NCBI GenBank assembly: GCA_001570385.1
Contig: BBYL01000014.1
Span: forward strand, 62,001 to 126,000
Direction of reading: 5' to 3'
DNA: 64,000 nt
DNA from: Microtetraspora glauca
Lineage (GTDB): Bacteria > Actinomycetota > Actinomycetes > Streptosporangiales > Streptosporangiaceae
Of this stretch, positions 17,904 to 25,989 are shown piece by piece. Every line of letters starts with the position of its first letter. Position 1 is the stretch's first letter. A program made the position numbers and the translations under genes. The notes beneath the pieces were generated by a model. The model was not told the DNA's origin. It did not search any database and saw only the letters and a list, made by a program, of their open reading frames with translations.

Positions 17904-19328
17904 TCACACGTCGTAGTAGAGCTCGAACTCGTGCGGGTGCGGGCGGAGACGGATCGGGTCGATCTCGTTCTCCCGCTTGTACGCGATCCAGGTCTGGATC
18001 AGGTCGGGCGTGAAGACGCCGCCTTCGAGCAGGTAGTCGTGGTCGGCCTCGAGGGCGTCGAGCACCTCCTCCAGGGAGCCCGGCACTTGCGGGACCTGGC
18101 GGGCCTCCTCGGGCGGAAGCTCGTAGAGGTCCTTGTCGATCGGCTCCGGCGGCTCGATCTTGTTACGGATGCCGTCGATGCCGGCCATGAGCTGCGCCGC
18201 GAAGGCGAAGTACGGGTTGCAGGACGGGTCCGGCACGCGGAACTCCAGGCGCTTGGCCTTGGGGTTGGAGCCGGTGATCGGGATGCGGACGCACGCGGAA
18301 CGGTTGCGCTGGGAGTACACCAGGTTGACCGGAGCCTCGTAGCCCGGCACCAGACGGTGGTAGGAGTTCACCGTCGGGTTAGTGAAGGCCAGCAGCGACG
18401 GGGCGTGCTTGAGCAGGCCGCCGATGTAGTAGCGGGCGATGTCGGACAGGCCCGCGTAGCCGACCTCGTCGTAGAAGAGCGGCTCGCCGTCCTTCCAGAG
18501 CGACTGGTGGCAGTGCATGCCGGAGCCGTTGTCACCGAAGAGCGGCTTGGGCATGAACGTGACGGTGTGACCGTGCTGGAGCGCCGTGCTCTTGATGATG
18601 TACTTGTACAGCATCAGGTTGTCGGCGGTCTTGAGCAGCGTGCCGAACTTGAAGTCGATCTCGGCCTGGCCCGCGGTGCCCACCTCGTGGTGCTGCATCT
18701 CGGTCTCGATGCCGGCCTCGATGAGGTTGCGGACCATCTGCGAGCGCAGGTCGGTGAAGTGGTCCATCGGGGGAACGGGGAAGTAGCCGCCCTTGTAGCG
18801 CGGCTTGTAGCCCAGGTTGCCGCCCTCGGCCGCCTTGCCGGTGTTCCAGGCGCCCTCGATCGAGTCGATGTAGTAGTAACCGGCGTTCGACTTCGTCTCG
18901 AACCGGACGTCGTCGAAGATGTAGAACTCGGCCTCGGGGCCGAAGTAGGCCGTGTCGGCGATGCCGGTGCCCTTGAGGTACTCCTCGGCCTTGCGGGCGA
19001 CGTTACGCGGGTCCCGGCTGTAGGCCTCACCCGTCAGCGGGTCGTGCACGAAGAAGTTGATGTTGAGCGTCTTGTGCAGGCGGAACGGGTCGAGCACGGC
19101 GGTCGACGGGTCGGGCAGCAGCAGCATGTCCGACTCGTGGATGGCCTGGAAACCGCGGATCGACGAGCCGTCGAACATGAGCCCGTCAGTGAAAACATTG
19201 GGGCCGAAGTTCTCGACGGGGAAAGTGAAGTGGTGCGTCGTCCCCGGCAGGTCCGTGAACCTGACGTCAACGAACTGCACACCCTCGTCCCGGATGAACT
19301 TCAGGACGTCGTCGGCAGAGTTAAACAC
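17904..19328 (-). CDS. glnA: Glutamine synthetase type I (beta)
   Basis: Main ammonia-assimilating enzyme: glutamate + NH3 + ATP to glutamine; dodecameric and cytosolic. About 474 aa. Visible are the beta-grasp domain (MFDGSSIRGFQ), PEAEFYIFD, NGSGMHCHQS, the ATP site NRSACVRIPI, FRVPDPSCNPYFAF, and the adenylylation motif DKDLYELPPEE, which makes it the GlnE target. The start is GTG 19328: GGAGG lies 8 nt upstream and the product then begins MFNSADDVLKF, as in Streptomyces GlnA; ATG 19349 lies upstream of that ribosome site. A GlnR operator is present at 19381-19418. The RDD gene lies about 1 kb away, as in Streptomyces. Confidence 0.97.
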   Translation of the reverse strand: MFNSADDVLKFIRDEGVQFVDVRFTDLPGTTHHFTFPVENFGPNVFTDGLMFDGSSIRGFQAIHESDMLLLPDPSTAVLDPFRLHKTLNINFFVHDPLTGEAYSRDPRNVARKAEEYLKGTGIADTAYFGPEAEFYIFDDVRFETKSNAGYYYIDSIEGAWNTGKAAEGGNLGYKPRYKGGYFPVPPMDHFTDLRSQMVRNLIEAGIETEMQHHEVGTAGQAEIDFKFGTLLKTADNLMLYKYIIKSTALQHGHTVTFMPKPLFGDNGSGMHCHQSLWKDGEPLFYDEVGYAGLSDIARYYIGGLLKHAPSLLAFTNPTVNSYHRLVPGYEAPVNLVYSQRNRSACVRIPITGSNPKAKRLEFRVPDPSCNPYFAFAAQLMAGIDGIRNKIEPPEPIDKDLYELPPEEARQVPQVPGSLEEVLDALEADHDYLLEGGVFTPDLIQTWIAYKRENEIDPIRLRPHPHEFELYYDV

Positions 19329-19380
19329 TCTTGAACCTCCCAGGGGCATGGGCTAGCAAACCCGAAAATAGGCCCGAGCC

Positions 19381-19418
19381 GTTTCCGCCCCATGTCTCGT
19401 TTGTTTCGCGCGTGTTAA
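19381..19418 (-). promoter_or_regulatory. GlnR operator of glnA
   Basis: Read on the minus strand: TTAAC, 6 nt, GAAAC, 6 nt, GACAT, 6 nt, GAAAC. The spacing is exactly that of the GlnR consensus (gTnAc-n6-GaAAc repeated), with both b-sites perfect. It lies 53-90 nt upstream of the GTG start, fitting nitrogen-dependent control of glnA. Confidence 0.7.
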
Positions 19419-19825
19419 TGGAAGCGCCCTCCGACAGTAACCGCGCCCGGACGACTAACGCCGTATCGGCGCAGGTGAAACGATGTTCTCGTGTCCCGCA
19501 GGTCGGCGTTTCAACCCCGCATGGCCAAGGGTTTCGCGGTCGGCGCGCCGGCACGATCATCGGGACCCCGCCGGGTCGCGCGGGCTCGCCGTCCGTCCTG
19601 ACGGCCCGTACGCGACGGCCGCGCGGGACCGGATCGAATCCATCATGGAAGTGCCGCCATACTGCCGCCGCATTTCCTGTGGAAATATTGCCCACTCTGT
19701 GAATATCTTTGCGAATCGGGCGTCGTCGCGGCGAGGTGATGATACGGAAGGGGGCGATGGGAGAATCGCGCCCCGGCAGATGAAATCGATGTCGAGGTTC
19801 TCGATCCCGGGCGGCCGGGACCGGG
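19419..19825. other. Non-coding upstream region of glnA
   Basis: About 400 nt without a convincing gene. Minus-strand GTTAC near 19440 could be a further GlnR a-site. The region around 19680-19720 is AT-rich for this genome. Confidence 0.5.
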
Positions 19826-20233
19826 TCAGCGCCCTGACGAAGTGATGGCGGACGGCACGGGAGACAGGGCGGGCGACGGCGACGAGGCGGTGTCCCGCGA
19901 TTCCGCGCCGGACGACGGATCGGTCGCCGGGGGAGGGCCGGTCACCGACGGATCGGTCGCCTCACCCGCCGGGCGCATGATGGCGGGCGTCAAGGGACGC
20001 GGTGTCGCCGTCGGAGTCGTGTCGCCGCCGAGCAGATCCGGCCGGAGGCTGATGATCGCCCCGGCGACGGCCACCACCCCGAGCATGGCCAGCATCACCA
20101 CCGGCGTACGGCGCCGCCCCGAGCGGGGGAGTCGCGCCGCCATCGCCTCCATCCGGAGGATTTCCTCCTCGCCGAACTGCGCGACCAGCGCCTCGAAGCG
20201 CGCGTCGATGTCGTCAGGGTCCGCCGAGCGCAC
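19826..20233 (-). CDS. Single-pass membrane protein of unknown function
   Basis: 135 aa. A conserved-looking cytoplasmic head (DPDDIDARFEALVAQFGEEE) is followed by a basic stop-transfer stretch, one membrane helix (residues about 44-64, VVMLAMLGVVAVAGAIISL) and a long Pro/Thr/Ser-rich extracytoplasmic tail. GTG start. Divergent from the RDD gene; similar small proteins appear next to glnA in other actinomycetes. No function known. Confidence 0.68.
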   Translation of the reverse strand: MRSADPDDIDARFEALVAQFGEEEILRMEAMAARLPRSGRRRTPVVMLAMLGVVAVAGAIISLRPDLLGGDTTPTATPRPLTPAIMRPAGEATDPSVTGPPPATDPSSGAESRDTASSPSPALSPVPSAITSSGR

Positions 20234-20334
20234 AGATCACTCCAAGGGCTGAAAAGTCAGGAGACAGGGTTAATCATGGTCGTCGCGGCCTCCAAGCGGA
20301 AGACCGGTGACGAGCGCGGATACGCTGTGGAGTC

Positions 20335-20796
20335 ATGAGCAACCAGCAGCCCCGATGGACGCAGACCTGGCTGGGAGGAGTCCGGTCGGCCGGCATCGAC
20401 CTCGGCTATCCGGGTGAGCGGCTCGGCCTGCCCGCCGATGGGCGCGGTTCCGTCACCGGCTGGGGCCGGCGCTTCGGCGCGATCCTGGTCGACTGGCTGT
20501 TGTGCACCTGGGCCATCGCCGGGGGTGTGTTCGGCGCCCACGGGCCGGACGGCGGCTGGGTCGGCCTCGCGGTCTTCGCGGTGGAGAACGTCCTGCTCGT
20601 CGGCACCATCGGCATGACGCTCGGCATGCGGCTGTTCGGCCTCCGGGTCGCCACGCTCGACGGTGGACGTCCGCCCTTCGTCTCCGTGCTGGTCCGCACG
20701 TTCCTGCTGTGCCTCGCCGTACCCGCGCTGATCTGGGACCGCGACCGCAGGGGTCTGCACGATCGGGCGTCCAACACCGTGGTGGTCCGCCTCTGA
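20335..20796 (+). CDS. RDD-family membrane protein
   Basis: 153 aa with the RDD domain: GWGRRFGAILVDWLL (the Arg and Asp of the name), a second helix around residue 75, TLGMRLFGLRVATLDGG and the closing Asp motif WDRDRRGLHDRASNTVVV. Three membrane helices. The family is of unclear function, possibly transport-related. It sits near glnA, as in Streptomyces (SCO2197-SCO2198 order). Confidence 0.9.
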   Translation: MSNQQPRWTQTWLGGVRSAGIDLGYPGERLGLPADGRGSVTGWGRRFGAILVDWLLCTWAIAGGVFGAHGPDGGWVGLAVFAVENVLLVGTIGMTLGMRLFGLRVATLDGGRPPFVSVLVRTFLLCLAVPALIWDRDRRGLHDRASNTVVVRL

Positions 20797-20822
20797 CGCC
20801 CGCGCGCTGAGCGCGGAAAAGA

Positions 20823-20852
20823 TGAACCGGGTTTGCATATGAACCCGGTTCA
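20823..20852. promoter_or_regulatory. TetR operator: 11-bp perfect inverted repeat
   Basis: TGAACCGGGTT (20823-20833), spacer TGCATATG, AACCCGGTTCA (20842-20852). It ends 14 nt before the TetR start codon, the usual place for an autoregulatory operator; the right arm is itself a palindrome (GAACCCGGTTC). Confidence 0.75.
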
Positions 20853-20866
20853 TTTATTGTGCCGGT

Positions 20867-21616
20867 ATGGCCGGACTCAGGGAAGACAAGAAGCGGCGGA
20901 CGCGGCAGGCGATCGCCGACGTGGCGATGCGCCTCTTCGCGGAGCGCGGGTTCGAGGCGGTCACCGTCAACGAGATCGCCGAGGCGGCCGGCGTCGCGAA
21001 GGTCACCCTGTTCAAGTACTTCCCGGCGAAGGAGTCCCTCGTCCTGCACGCGATCGAGGAGGAGGACCTGGCGGGGATCGTGGCGGGCCGACGTCCCGGC
21101 CAGTCGCCCCTGGAGGCGCTGCGCGCGCACTTCCTCGCGTTCGCCGCAGAACCGGGCGTCGCCGACACGGACGGGCTGGTCGCCCAGATGAAGGTGATCG
21201 TGGACAGCCCCGCGCTCACCGCCGCCGCCAACCGGCTCCAGTACGGCCAGCGGCGCGCCCTCGCCCGCGCCCTGTCCGGAGACCACGGGCTGTCTGCCCC
21301 GTGCGAGCCGCCTGAGCGGGCAGGCGCCCAGGCGGCCCAGCGGCCCGCCGAACTCCCGGCGGGGCCGGGCACCCACCCCACCGGACAGGCCGCCGAGCGA
21401 GACGGCGCCGAGCCGCCAGCGGAGCACGGCGCCGGATTGGCGGCGGAGTTGGCGGCCGCCCAGATCAGCGCGGCCGTCCTGACGATCCAGGAGACGTTCT
21501 TCCACCGCATCGCCTCCGGGATGCCGCTCCACGAGGCAGGACGCCGTCTGGCCGGCGACGTCGACCTCGCCTTCGACCTCCTCGAGAACGGGCTGGCCCG
21601 CCGTCTCGGCCCCTAG
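20867..21616 (+). CDS. TetR-family regulator with low-complexity insertion
   Basis: 249 aa. The N-terminal HTH (TRQAIADVAMRLFAERGFEA, then AGVAKVTLFKYFPAKESLV) is typical TetR_N. The ligand-binding half is interrupted near residues 142-195 by an Ala/Pro/Glu-rich segment absent from usual family members; helices resume at AAQISAAVLTIQETFF. It probably binds the palindrome directly upstream and represses itself and the enzyme gene 121 nt downstream. Confidence 0.9.
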   Translation: MAGLREDKKRRTRQAIADVAMRLFAERGFEAVTVNEIAEAAGVAKVTLFKYFPAKESLVLHAIEEEDLAGIVAGRRPGQSPLEALRAHFLAFAAEPGVADTDGLVAQMKVIVDSPALTAAANRLQYGQRRALARALSGDHGLSAPCEPPERAGAQAAQRPAELPAGPGTHPTGQAAERDGAEPPAEHGAGLAAELAAAQISAAVLTIQETFFHRIASGMPLHEAGRRLAGDVDLAFDLLENGLARRLGP

Positions 21617-21737
21617 CCGTGCCGCCCGGCACGAGCCGCGACCTCCCCGACCCGTGATCCCCGACCCGTGATCGGCGACCTCGCGATCTATCGACCTGTG
21701 GCCTTCCCGCCCCGTCCCCCGACATGGGAGTTGTGAC

Positions 21738-22682
21738 ATGAGAGCTGTGGGCATCAACTACGACACCGGGTTCCTCCCCGGCAGCGCCTCCCGGCCCCAC
21801 TTCGACCCCGAGGTGGTACGCCGCGAGATGCGCGTCATCGCCGACGACCTGCACTGCACCGCCGTACGCGTGTCGGGCGGCGACCCGGAGCGGCTCAGCG
21901 TGGCCGCCGAGCACGCCGCCGCCGCGGGCCTCGAAGTGTGGTTCGCACCCTTCCCCTGCGAGCTCACCACCGAGGAGATGCTGCCCTTCTTCGCCGACTG
22001 CGCCGCCAGGGCAGAACGGGTGCGTACGGCGGGTGCCGAGGTGGTCTACGTCATGGGGTGCGAGATCAGCGGCTTCGCGCCCGGCTTCCTGCCGGGGGAG
22101 ACACTCTACGACCGGCTGGGCGCCCTGGCGTCGTTCACCGTCGAGGACTGGGCGTCGATCGGGCCGATGCTCGGGCGGCTGAACGCCTTCCTGGCCGAGG
22201 CGGCGGGCGTCGCCCGCGAGCGGTTCGGCGGGCGGCTGACCTACGCCTCCGCGCCCTGGGAGTTCGTCGACTGGACGCCGTTCGACGTCGTCGGCGTCGA
22301 CGCGTACCGCGGCGCCTACAACGCCGCGAACTTCCGCGAGGAGATCCGTGGCCACTTCGGGCACGGCAAGCCGGTCGCGGTCACCGAGTTCGGCACCTGC
22401 CCCTACCGGGGCGCGGGCGAGCGAGGCGGCATGGCGTGGGCGATCGAGCAGGTGGAGAACCTGGTGCCGGACGAGTCCGAGCAGGTGCGCTACTTCGAGG
22501 AACTGCTCGCCGCCTTCGAGGCGGAGGGAGTGGACAGCGCGTTCTGGTTCACCTTCGCCGGATACGAGCGGCGCGGTGACCGCGACCCCGGTTCGTACGG
22601 CGTCGTCAGCATGATCGACGAGGTGCGCTGGAAGCCGAGGGAGATCTTCCACGCCATGGCGGCTAGGTATTCAGACAACTGA
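21738..22682 (+). CDS. TIM-barrel glycoside-hydrolase-like protein
   Basis: 314 aa, with a (beta/alpha)8 look. The strand end VMGCEISGF could supply the acid/base Glu and AVTEFGTCPY the nucleophile Glu, as in clan GH-A; VDAYRGAYN and FWFTFAGYE fill the later barrel strands. Relatives are sometimes annotated as abortive infection proteins, which nothing here supports. No signal peptide, so it is intracellular. Likely under the TetR gene before it. Its 3' end overlaps the convergent methyltransferase by 20 nt. Confidence 0.7.
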   Translation: MRAVGINYDTGFLPGSASRPHFDPEVVRREMRVIADDLHCTAVRVSGGDPERLSVAAEHAAAAGLEVWFAPFPCELTTEEMLPFFADCAARAERVRTAGAEVVYVMGCEISGFAPGFLPGETLYDRLGALASFTVEDWASIGPMLGRLNAFLAEAAGVARERFGGRLTYASAPWEFVDWTPFDVVGVDAYRGAYNAANFREEIRGHFGHGKPVAVTEFGTCPYRGAGERGGMAWAIEQVENLVPDESEQVRYFEELLAAFEAEGVDSAFWFTFAGYERRGDRDPGSYGVVSMIDEVRWKPREIFHAMAARYSDN

Positions 22683-23451
22683 AGATCGCGGTGCCGGGGA
22701 GGTGCCGGCCGCGCAGGGGGCTCCAGCCGCCCCACACGCCCTCGTGGCCCTCCGGCCATTCCGGCTCGACCAGACCCGTCAGGGCGAACCCTGACGCGGC
22801 GATGAGGCCCACCCAGTCGCCCAGCGTCCGGTGGTGCTCCACGTAGGCCGGCACCCCGCCGTCGGACAACTCCACGTACGGCGCGCGGTCGAAGTAGGAC
22901 CGGTCCGCGGTCAGCCCGTGCGGGCCGGGATCGTCGGGAAACGCCCACCGGACCGGGTGGCTGACCGAGAACACGAACCGCCCGCCCGGACGCAGCACGC
23001 GGCGCACCTCGGCGAGCACGGCCCCGGCGTCCGCGACGAACGGCAACGCCCCGAACGCCGAGCAGGCCAGGTCGAAGGAGTCGTCGAGGAACGGCAGGAC
23101 CTCCGCGTCGGCCTGCACGACCGGCAGGGACGCCCCCGTCTGCTCGTCGATGCGGCGCGAGTGCTGGAGCTGCCGGTAGGACAGGTCGAAGGCCGCGACA
23201 GAGGCGCCCTGGGAGAGCAGCCACCGGCCGCACTGCCCGGCGCCACAGCCGACCTCCAGCACCCGGTGACCGGCCACATCGCCCAGCAGCCGGGCGTCGG
23301 CCTCGTCCAGTCCCTCCGGGCACCAGATGAACCCGTCGTCGCGAAGGAACTCGCCGTGCTCCGCCTGGTATTCGTCCGCCGCGCCGTCCCACCAGCCACG
23401 ATTGGCCTGTGCGGTCTCGGCGCGGGTGACGGACCTCCTGGTGACACCCAC
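22663..23451 (-). CDS. Class I SAM-dependent methyltransferase
   Basis: About 262 aa. Motif I VLEVGCGAGQCGRWL binds SAM (near residue 65), followed by AAFDLSYRQL, the motif IV region FDLACSAFGALPFV and EVRRVLRPGGRFVFS. An N-terminal WWDGAADEYQ segment is typical of this actinobacterial group. GTG 23451 is the first start after the preceding gene, 14 nt away, so the two are probably co-transcribed. Substrate unknown. Confidence 0.88.
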   Translation of the reverse strand: MGVTRRSVTRAETAQANRGWWDGAADEYQAEHGEFLRDDGFIWCPEGLDEADARLLGDVAGHRVLEVGCGAGQCGRWLLSQGASVAAFDLSYRQLQHSRRIDEQTGASLPVVQADAEVLPFLDDSFDLACSAFGALPFVADAGAVLAEVRRVLRPGGRFVFSVSHPVRWAFPDDPGPHGLTADRSYFDRAPYVELSDGGVPAYVEHHRTLGDWVGLIAASGFALTGLVEPEWPEGHEGVWGGWSPLRGRHLPGTAIFSCLNT

Positions 23452-23465
23452 GTCGGATCCGGGGC

Positions 23466-24137
23466 TCAGCGGGCCTTGGGGCCACGCGGCATGCGTACAC
23501 CCTTGGGCATGGGGCCCTTCGGCATCGGCATCGCCGGCGTCAGCGCCCGCATGCGGTTGTTGATCTCGGACACGACGGGCTTCTTGAGGTTGCGCGGCAG
23601 CTTCATCAGGTGACGCTGGAGCTTGGCCAGGGGCACCTGCCCGTCGCCGTCGCCGCACTGGACGTCGTACACCGGGACGTCGAGCGCGACCCGCTGCACC
23701 CGCTTCTTCTCCGCGACCAGCATCCGCTGCACGCGGTTGCCCGGCCCCTCGGAGACGAGGATCACACCGGGGTAGCCGACCACCCGGAACACGAGGTCCT
23801 GGTCGCGGTTGACCGCCACCGGCTTCTCCTCGACGTACCAGTTGCCGCGCATGCCCTGGAGAATCGCGTACGTCGCGCCGGGCTGGCCGTCGAGCATGGT
23901 GTACTGCGCGCGCTGTGCCAGCCGGCTGAACACGATCAGGCCGACCAGGACGGCGGCGAGCACGCCGAAGACGTACCACGTCCAGCCGAAGAAGACGCCG
24001 AGGACGACGAAGACGGCGAGGGTGCCCAGCGCCGACCCGTAGACGATCGGCATGCCCTTGGGGTTGGCCTGTTTAACGAACTGGGCGACCATCCGGATCT
24101 GCTTGAGCCGTCCCGGAGTCGCAGGGTCTTTCGCCAT
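23466..24137 (-). CDS. DUF4191 membrane protein
   Basis: 223 aa. Two adjacent membrane helices (residues about 30-72) follow a basic N-terminus; the rest is a soluble domain (YTMLDGQPGATYAILQGM, then GNWYVEEKPVAVNRDQDLVF) ending in a basic Met/Pro/Lys-rich tail (MPMPKGPMPKGVRMPRGP). It matches the actinobacterial DUF4191 family, commonly placed beside lipA as here. Role unknown. Confidence 0.9.
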   Translation of the reverse strand: MAKDPATPGRLKQIRMVAQFVKQANPKGMPIVYGSALGTLAVFVVLGVFFGWTWYVFGVLAAVLVGLIVFSRLAQRAQYTMLDGQPGATYAILQGMRGNWYVEEKPVAVNRDQDLVFRVVGYPGVILVSEGPGNRVQRMLVAEKKRVQRVALDVPVYDVQCGDGDGQVPLAKLQRHLMKLPRNLKKPVVSEINNRMRALTPAMPMPKGPMPKGVRMPRGPKAR

Positions 24138-24179
24138 GCTCTGCAGGATACAAATCCCAGGGTGAATTAATGAAAACGA

Positions 24180-24221
24180 GACCCGCCCACACGGCTCACG
24201 CGTGAGCCGTACGAGCGGGTC
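24180..24221 (-). terminator. Terminator downstream of lipA
   Basis: A 20-nt perfect palindrome (ACGGCTCACGCGTGAGCCGT, 24191-24210) inside an outer stem GACCCGC/GCGGGTC. On the minus strand it is followed by a TTTT run and an AT-rich stretch, a good intrinsic terminator for the lipB-lipA transcript. Confidence 0.75.
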
Positions 24222-24253
24222 CGGGTGGTTTCGAAGCGGATTTCCGGCAGGGG

Positions 24254-25183
24254 CTAGAGGGTCTGCCGCACCGTGATCGCCTGCTGGTACAGGCGGCCGG
24301 CCCGGTAGGACGAGCGGACCAGGGGGCCCGACATGACACCGGCGAAGCCGATCTCCTCGGCCTCCCGCTGCAACTCGACGAACTCCTCGGGCTTGACCCA
24401 GCGGTCGACCGGGTGGTGGCGCGGGCTCGGCCGGAGGTACTGCGTGATCGTGATCAGGTCGCAGCCCGCCTCGTGCAGGTCACGCAGCGCCTGGACGATC
24501 TCCTCGCGCTCCTCGCCCATGCCGAGGATGAGGTTGGACTTGGTGACCATCCCGGCCGCGCGGGCCTTGGTGATCACTTCGAGGGAGCGCTCGTAACGGA
24601 ACGCGGGCCGGATCCGCTTGAAGATCCGCGGCACGGTCTCGATGTTGTGCGCGAACACCTCGGGCCTGGCCGAGAAGACCTCCTCCAGCTGCTCGTCGAT
24701 GCCGTTGAAGTCGGGCACCAGCAGCTCGACGCCGCAGCCGGGAAGCAGCGCGTGGATCTGGCGGGCGGTCTCGGCGTACAGCCAGGCGCCGCCGTCGGGC
24801 AGGTCGTCACGGGCGACACCGGTGACGGTGGCGTAGCGGAGGCCCATCTGCTTGACCGACTCGGCCACACGGCGCGGCTCGTCCCGGTCGTACTCGGCGG
24901 GCTTGCCGGTGTCGATCTGGCAGAAGTCGCAGCGCCGGGTGCACTGGTCACCGCCGATGAGGAACGTGGCCTCCCGGTCCTCCCAGCACTCGGAGATGTT
25001 GGGACATCCCGCTTCCTGGCAGACCGTATGCAGGCCCTGATCCTTCACCAGGGATCTGATCTCGTTGAAGTTGGGGCCGTTGTGGAGCCGCGTCTTGATC
25101 CACGGCGGCTTCTTCTCGATCGGGGTCTGGCTGTTGCGCACCTCCAGGCGGAGGAGCTTACGGCCATCTGGGGCAACGGACAC
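24254..25183 (-). CDS. lipA: Lipoyl synthase LipA
   Basis: Radical-SAM enzyme that inserts two sulfurs into octanoyl groups on lipoyl domains, such as that of the SucB protein encoded at 27837-29291. About 309 aa. The auxiliary cluster cysteines are in CQEAGCPNISEC; the radical-SAM motif is CTRRCDFC; the C-terminal RSSY motif is present (LVRSSYRAG). The GTG start at 25183 gives the N-terminus VSVAPDGRKLLRLEVRNSQT, as in other actinobacteria. It lies 35 nt after lipB. The frame stays open upstream into lipB sequence, but that part is not LipA-like. Confidence 0.96.
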   Translation of the reverse strand: MSVAPDGRKLLRLEVRNSQTPIEKKPPWIKTRLHNGPNFNEIRSLVKDQGLHTVCQEAGCPNISECWEDREATFLIGGDQCTRRCDFCQIDTGKPAEYDRDEPRRVAESVKQMGLRYATVTGVARDDLPDGGAWLYAETARQIHALLPGCGVELLVPDFNGIDEQLEEVFSARPEVFAHNIETVPRIFKRIRPAFRYERSLEVITKARAAGMVTKSNLILGMGEEREEIVQALRDLHEAGCDLITITQYLRPSPRHHPVDRWVKPEEFVELQREAEEIGFAGVMSGPLVRSSYRAGRLYQQAITVRQTL

Positions 25184-25218
25184 GCTGTCCAGCTTATTAC
25201 CCGCCCCAGGATGAGCCG

Positions 25219-25872
25219 TCAGGCGAGGTCCTCCTCGTACATGTCGTACGGCTCGGTGCCGAGGGCCTCCGCGAGGCGCTTCTCGGCGAACGGGATGACC
25301 TCGTCGACCGTGATCCGGCGGCCCGTCTCCGCGGACAGGGAGGTGACGCCCGCGTCGCCCTCCACGATCCGGTTGTACCAGCTCAGGTCGTTGACGCAGT
25401 TGAGGGCGAAGCCGTGCATGGTCACGCCGCCGGTGATCCGGATGCCGATGGTGCCGATCCTGCGGTCCGGCAGGCCGCTCGCGGCGTCTCCGGGCATCCA
25501 CACGCCGCCCTGGCCCGCGATCCGCCGCGCGGCCAGCCCGAAGTCGGCGCAGATCTGGATCAGCACCTCTTCGAGGAGCCGGACGTACCCCGCGACGTCG
25601 GAGACCCGGATGATCGGATAGCACACAAGCTGCCCTGGACCGTGCCAGGTGATCTTCCCGCCGCGGTCCACGTCGATGACGGGCGTGCCGTCGGCGGGCC
25701 GTTCGTGCGCAAGGGTGCGGCTGCCCGCCGTGTAGACGGGCGCGTGCTCAAGCATGAGGCACAGATCGGAGATCTCGTCCGCCGCCCGGCGCCGGTGCGC
25801 CCGGCGCTGGAGACTCCACGCCTGCTCGTACGGAACGTCGACACCCAGCCGCACCACGGCGAGCCCGCTCAT
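25219..25872 (-). CDS. lipB: Octanoyltransferase LipB homologue lacking catalytic Cys and Lys
   Basis: Family role: transfer of octanoate from acyl carrier protein to lipoyl domains. 217 aa with well-kept family motifs: LMLEHAPVYTAG, RGGKITWHGPGQLVCYPI and GVTMHGFALN. But the catalytic Lys motif (RKVAAIGVR in M. tuberculosis) is RRIGTIGIR, and the catalytic Cys loop (IVPCGI) is shortened to IVEGDAG, without Cys. Either another Cys serves (ALNC, QLVC) or the protein has lost its activity. Otherwise undamaged, in tandem with lipA; its start overlaps a 27-codon ORF. RBS GAGGAGGAG. Confidence 0.9.
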   Translation of the reverse strand: MSGLAVVRLGVDVPYEQAWSLQRRAHRRRAADEISDLCLMLEHAPVYTAGSRTLAHERPADGTPVIDVDRGGKITWHGPGQLVCYPIIRVSDVAGYVRLLEEVLIQICADFGLAARRIAGQGGVWMPGDAASGLPDRRIGTIGIRITGGVTMHGFALNCVNDLSWYNRIVEGDAGVTSLSAETGRRITVDEVIPFAEKRLAEALGTEPYDMYEEDLA

Positions 25873-25952
25873 GACTCCTCCTCGCCCAGAGGCTCGGAGT
25901 CGCGTTCGCGAAGGGCACTGTGCCTGTCGATTCGCTCGCTCCGCTCGCTCAT
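25869..25952 (-). CDS. 27-aa ORF translationally coupled to lipB
   Basis: A short frame beginning MSERSERIDRHSALRERD has its own ribosome site (GAGGAG, 6 nt before ATG 25952). Its TGA overlaps the lipB start codon as ATGA. The sequence before its start is nearly repeated before lipB (CTGGGCGAGGAG), so it looks like a local duplication of the lipB start region. It may be a leader that couples translation, or a mere by-product. Confidence 0.4.
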   Translation of the reverse strand: MSERSERIDRHSALRERDSEPLGEEES

Positions 25953-25989
25953 GACGTCTCCTCGCCCAGCGGCTCGGGGTCGCTCTCGT

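Noticed and set aside
21738..22682. Reading this gene as a phage-defence abortive infection protein
   Set aside because: That label occurs for relatives, but the sequence looks like a TIM-barrel hydrolase and there are no other defence genes around it.
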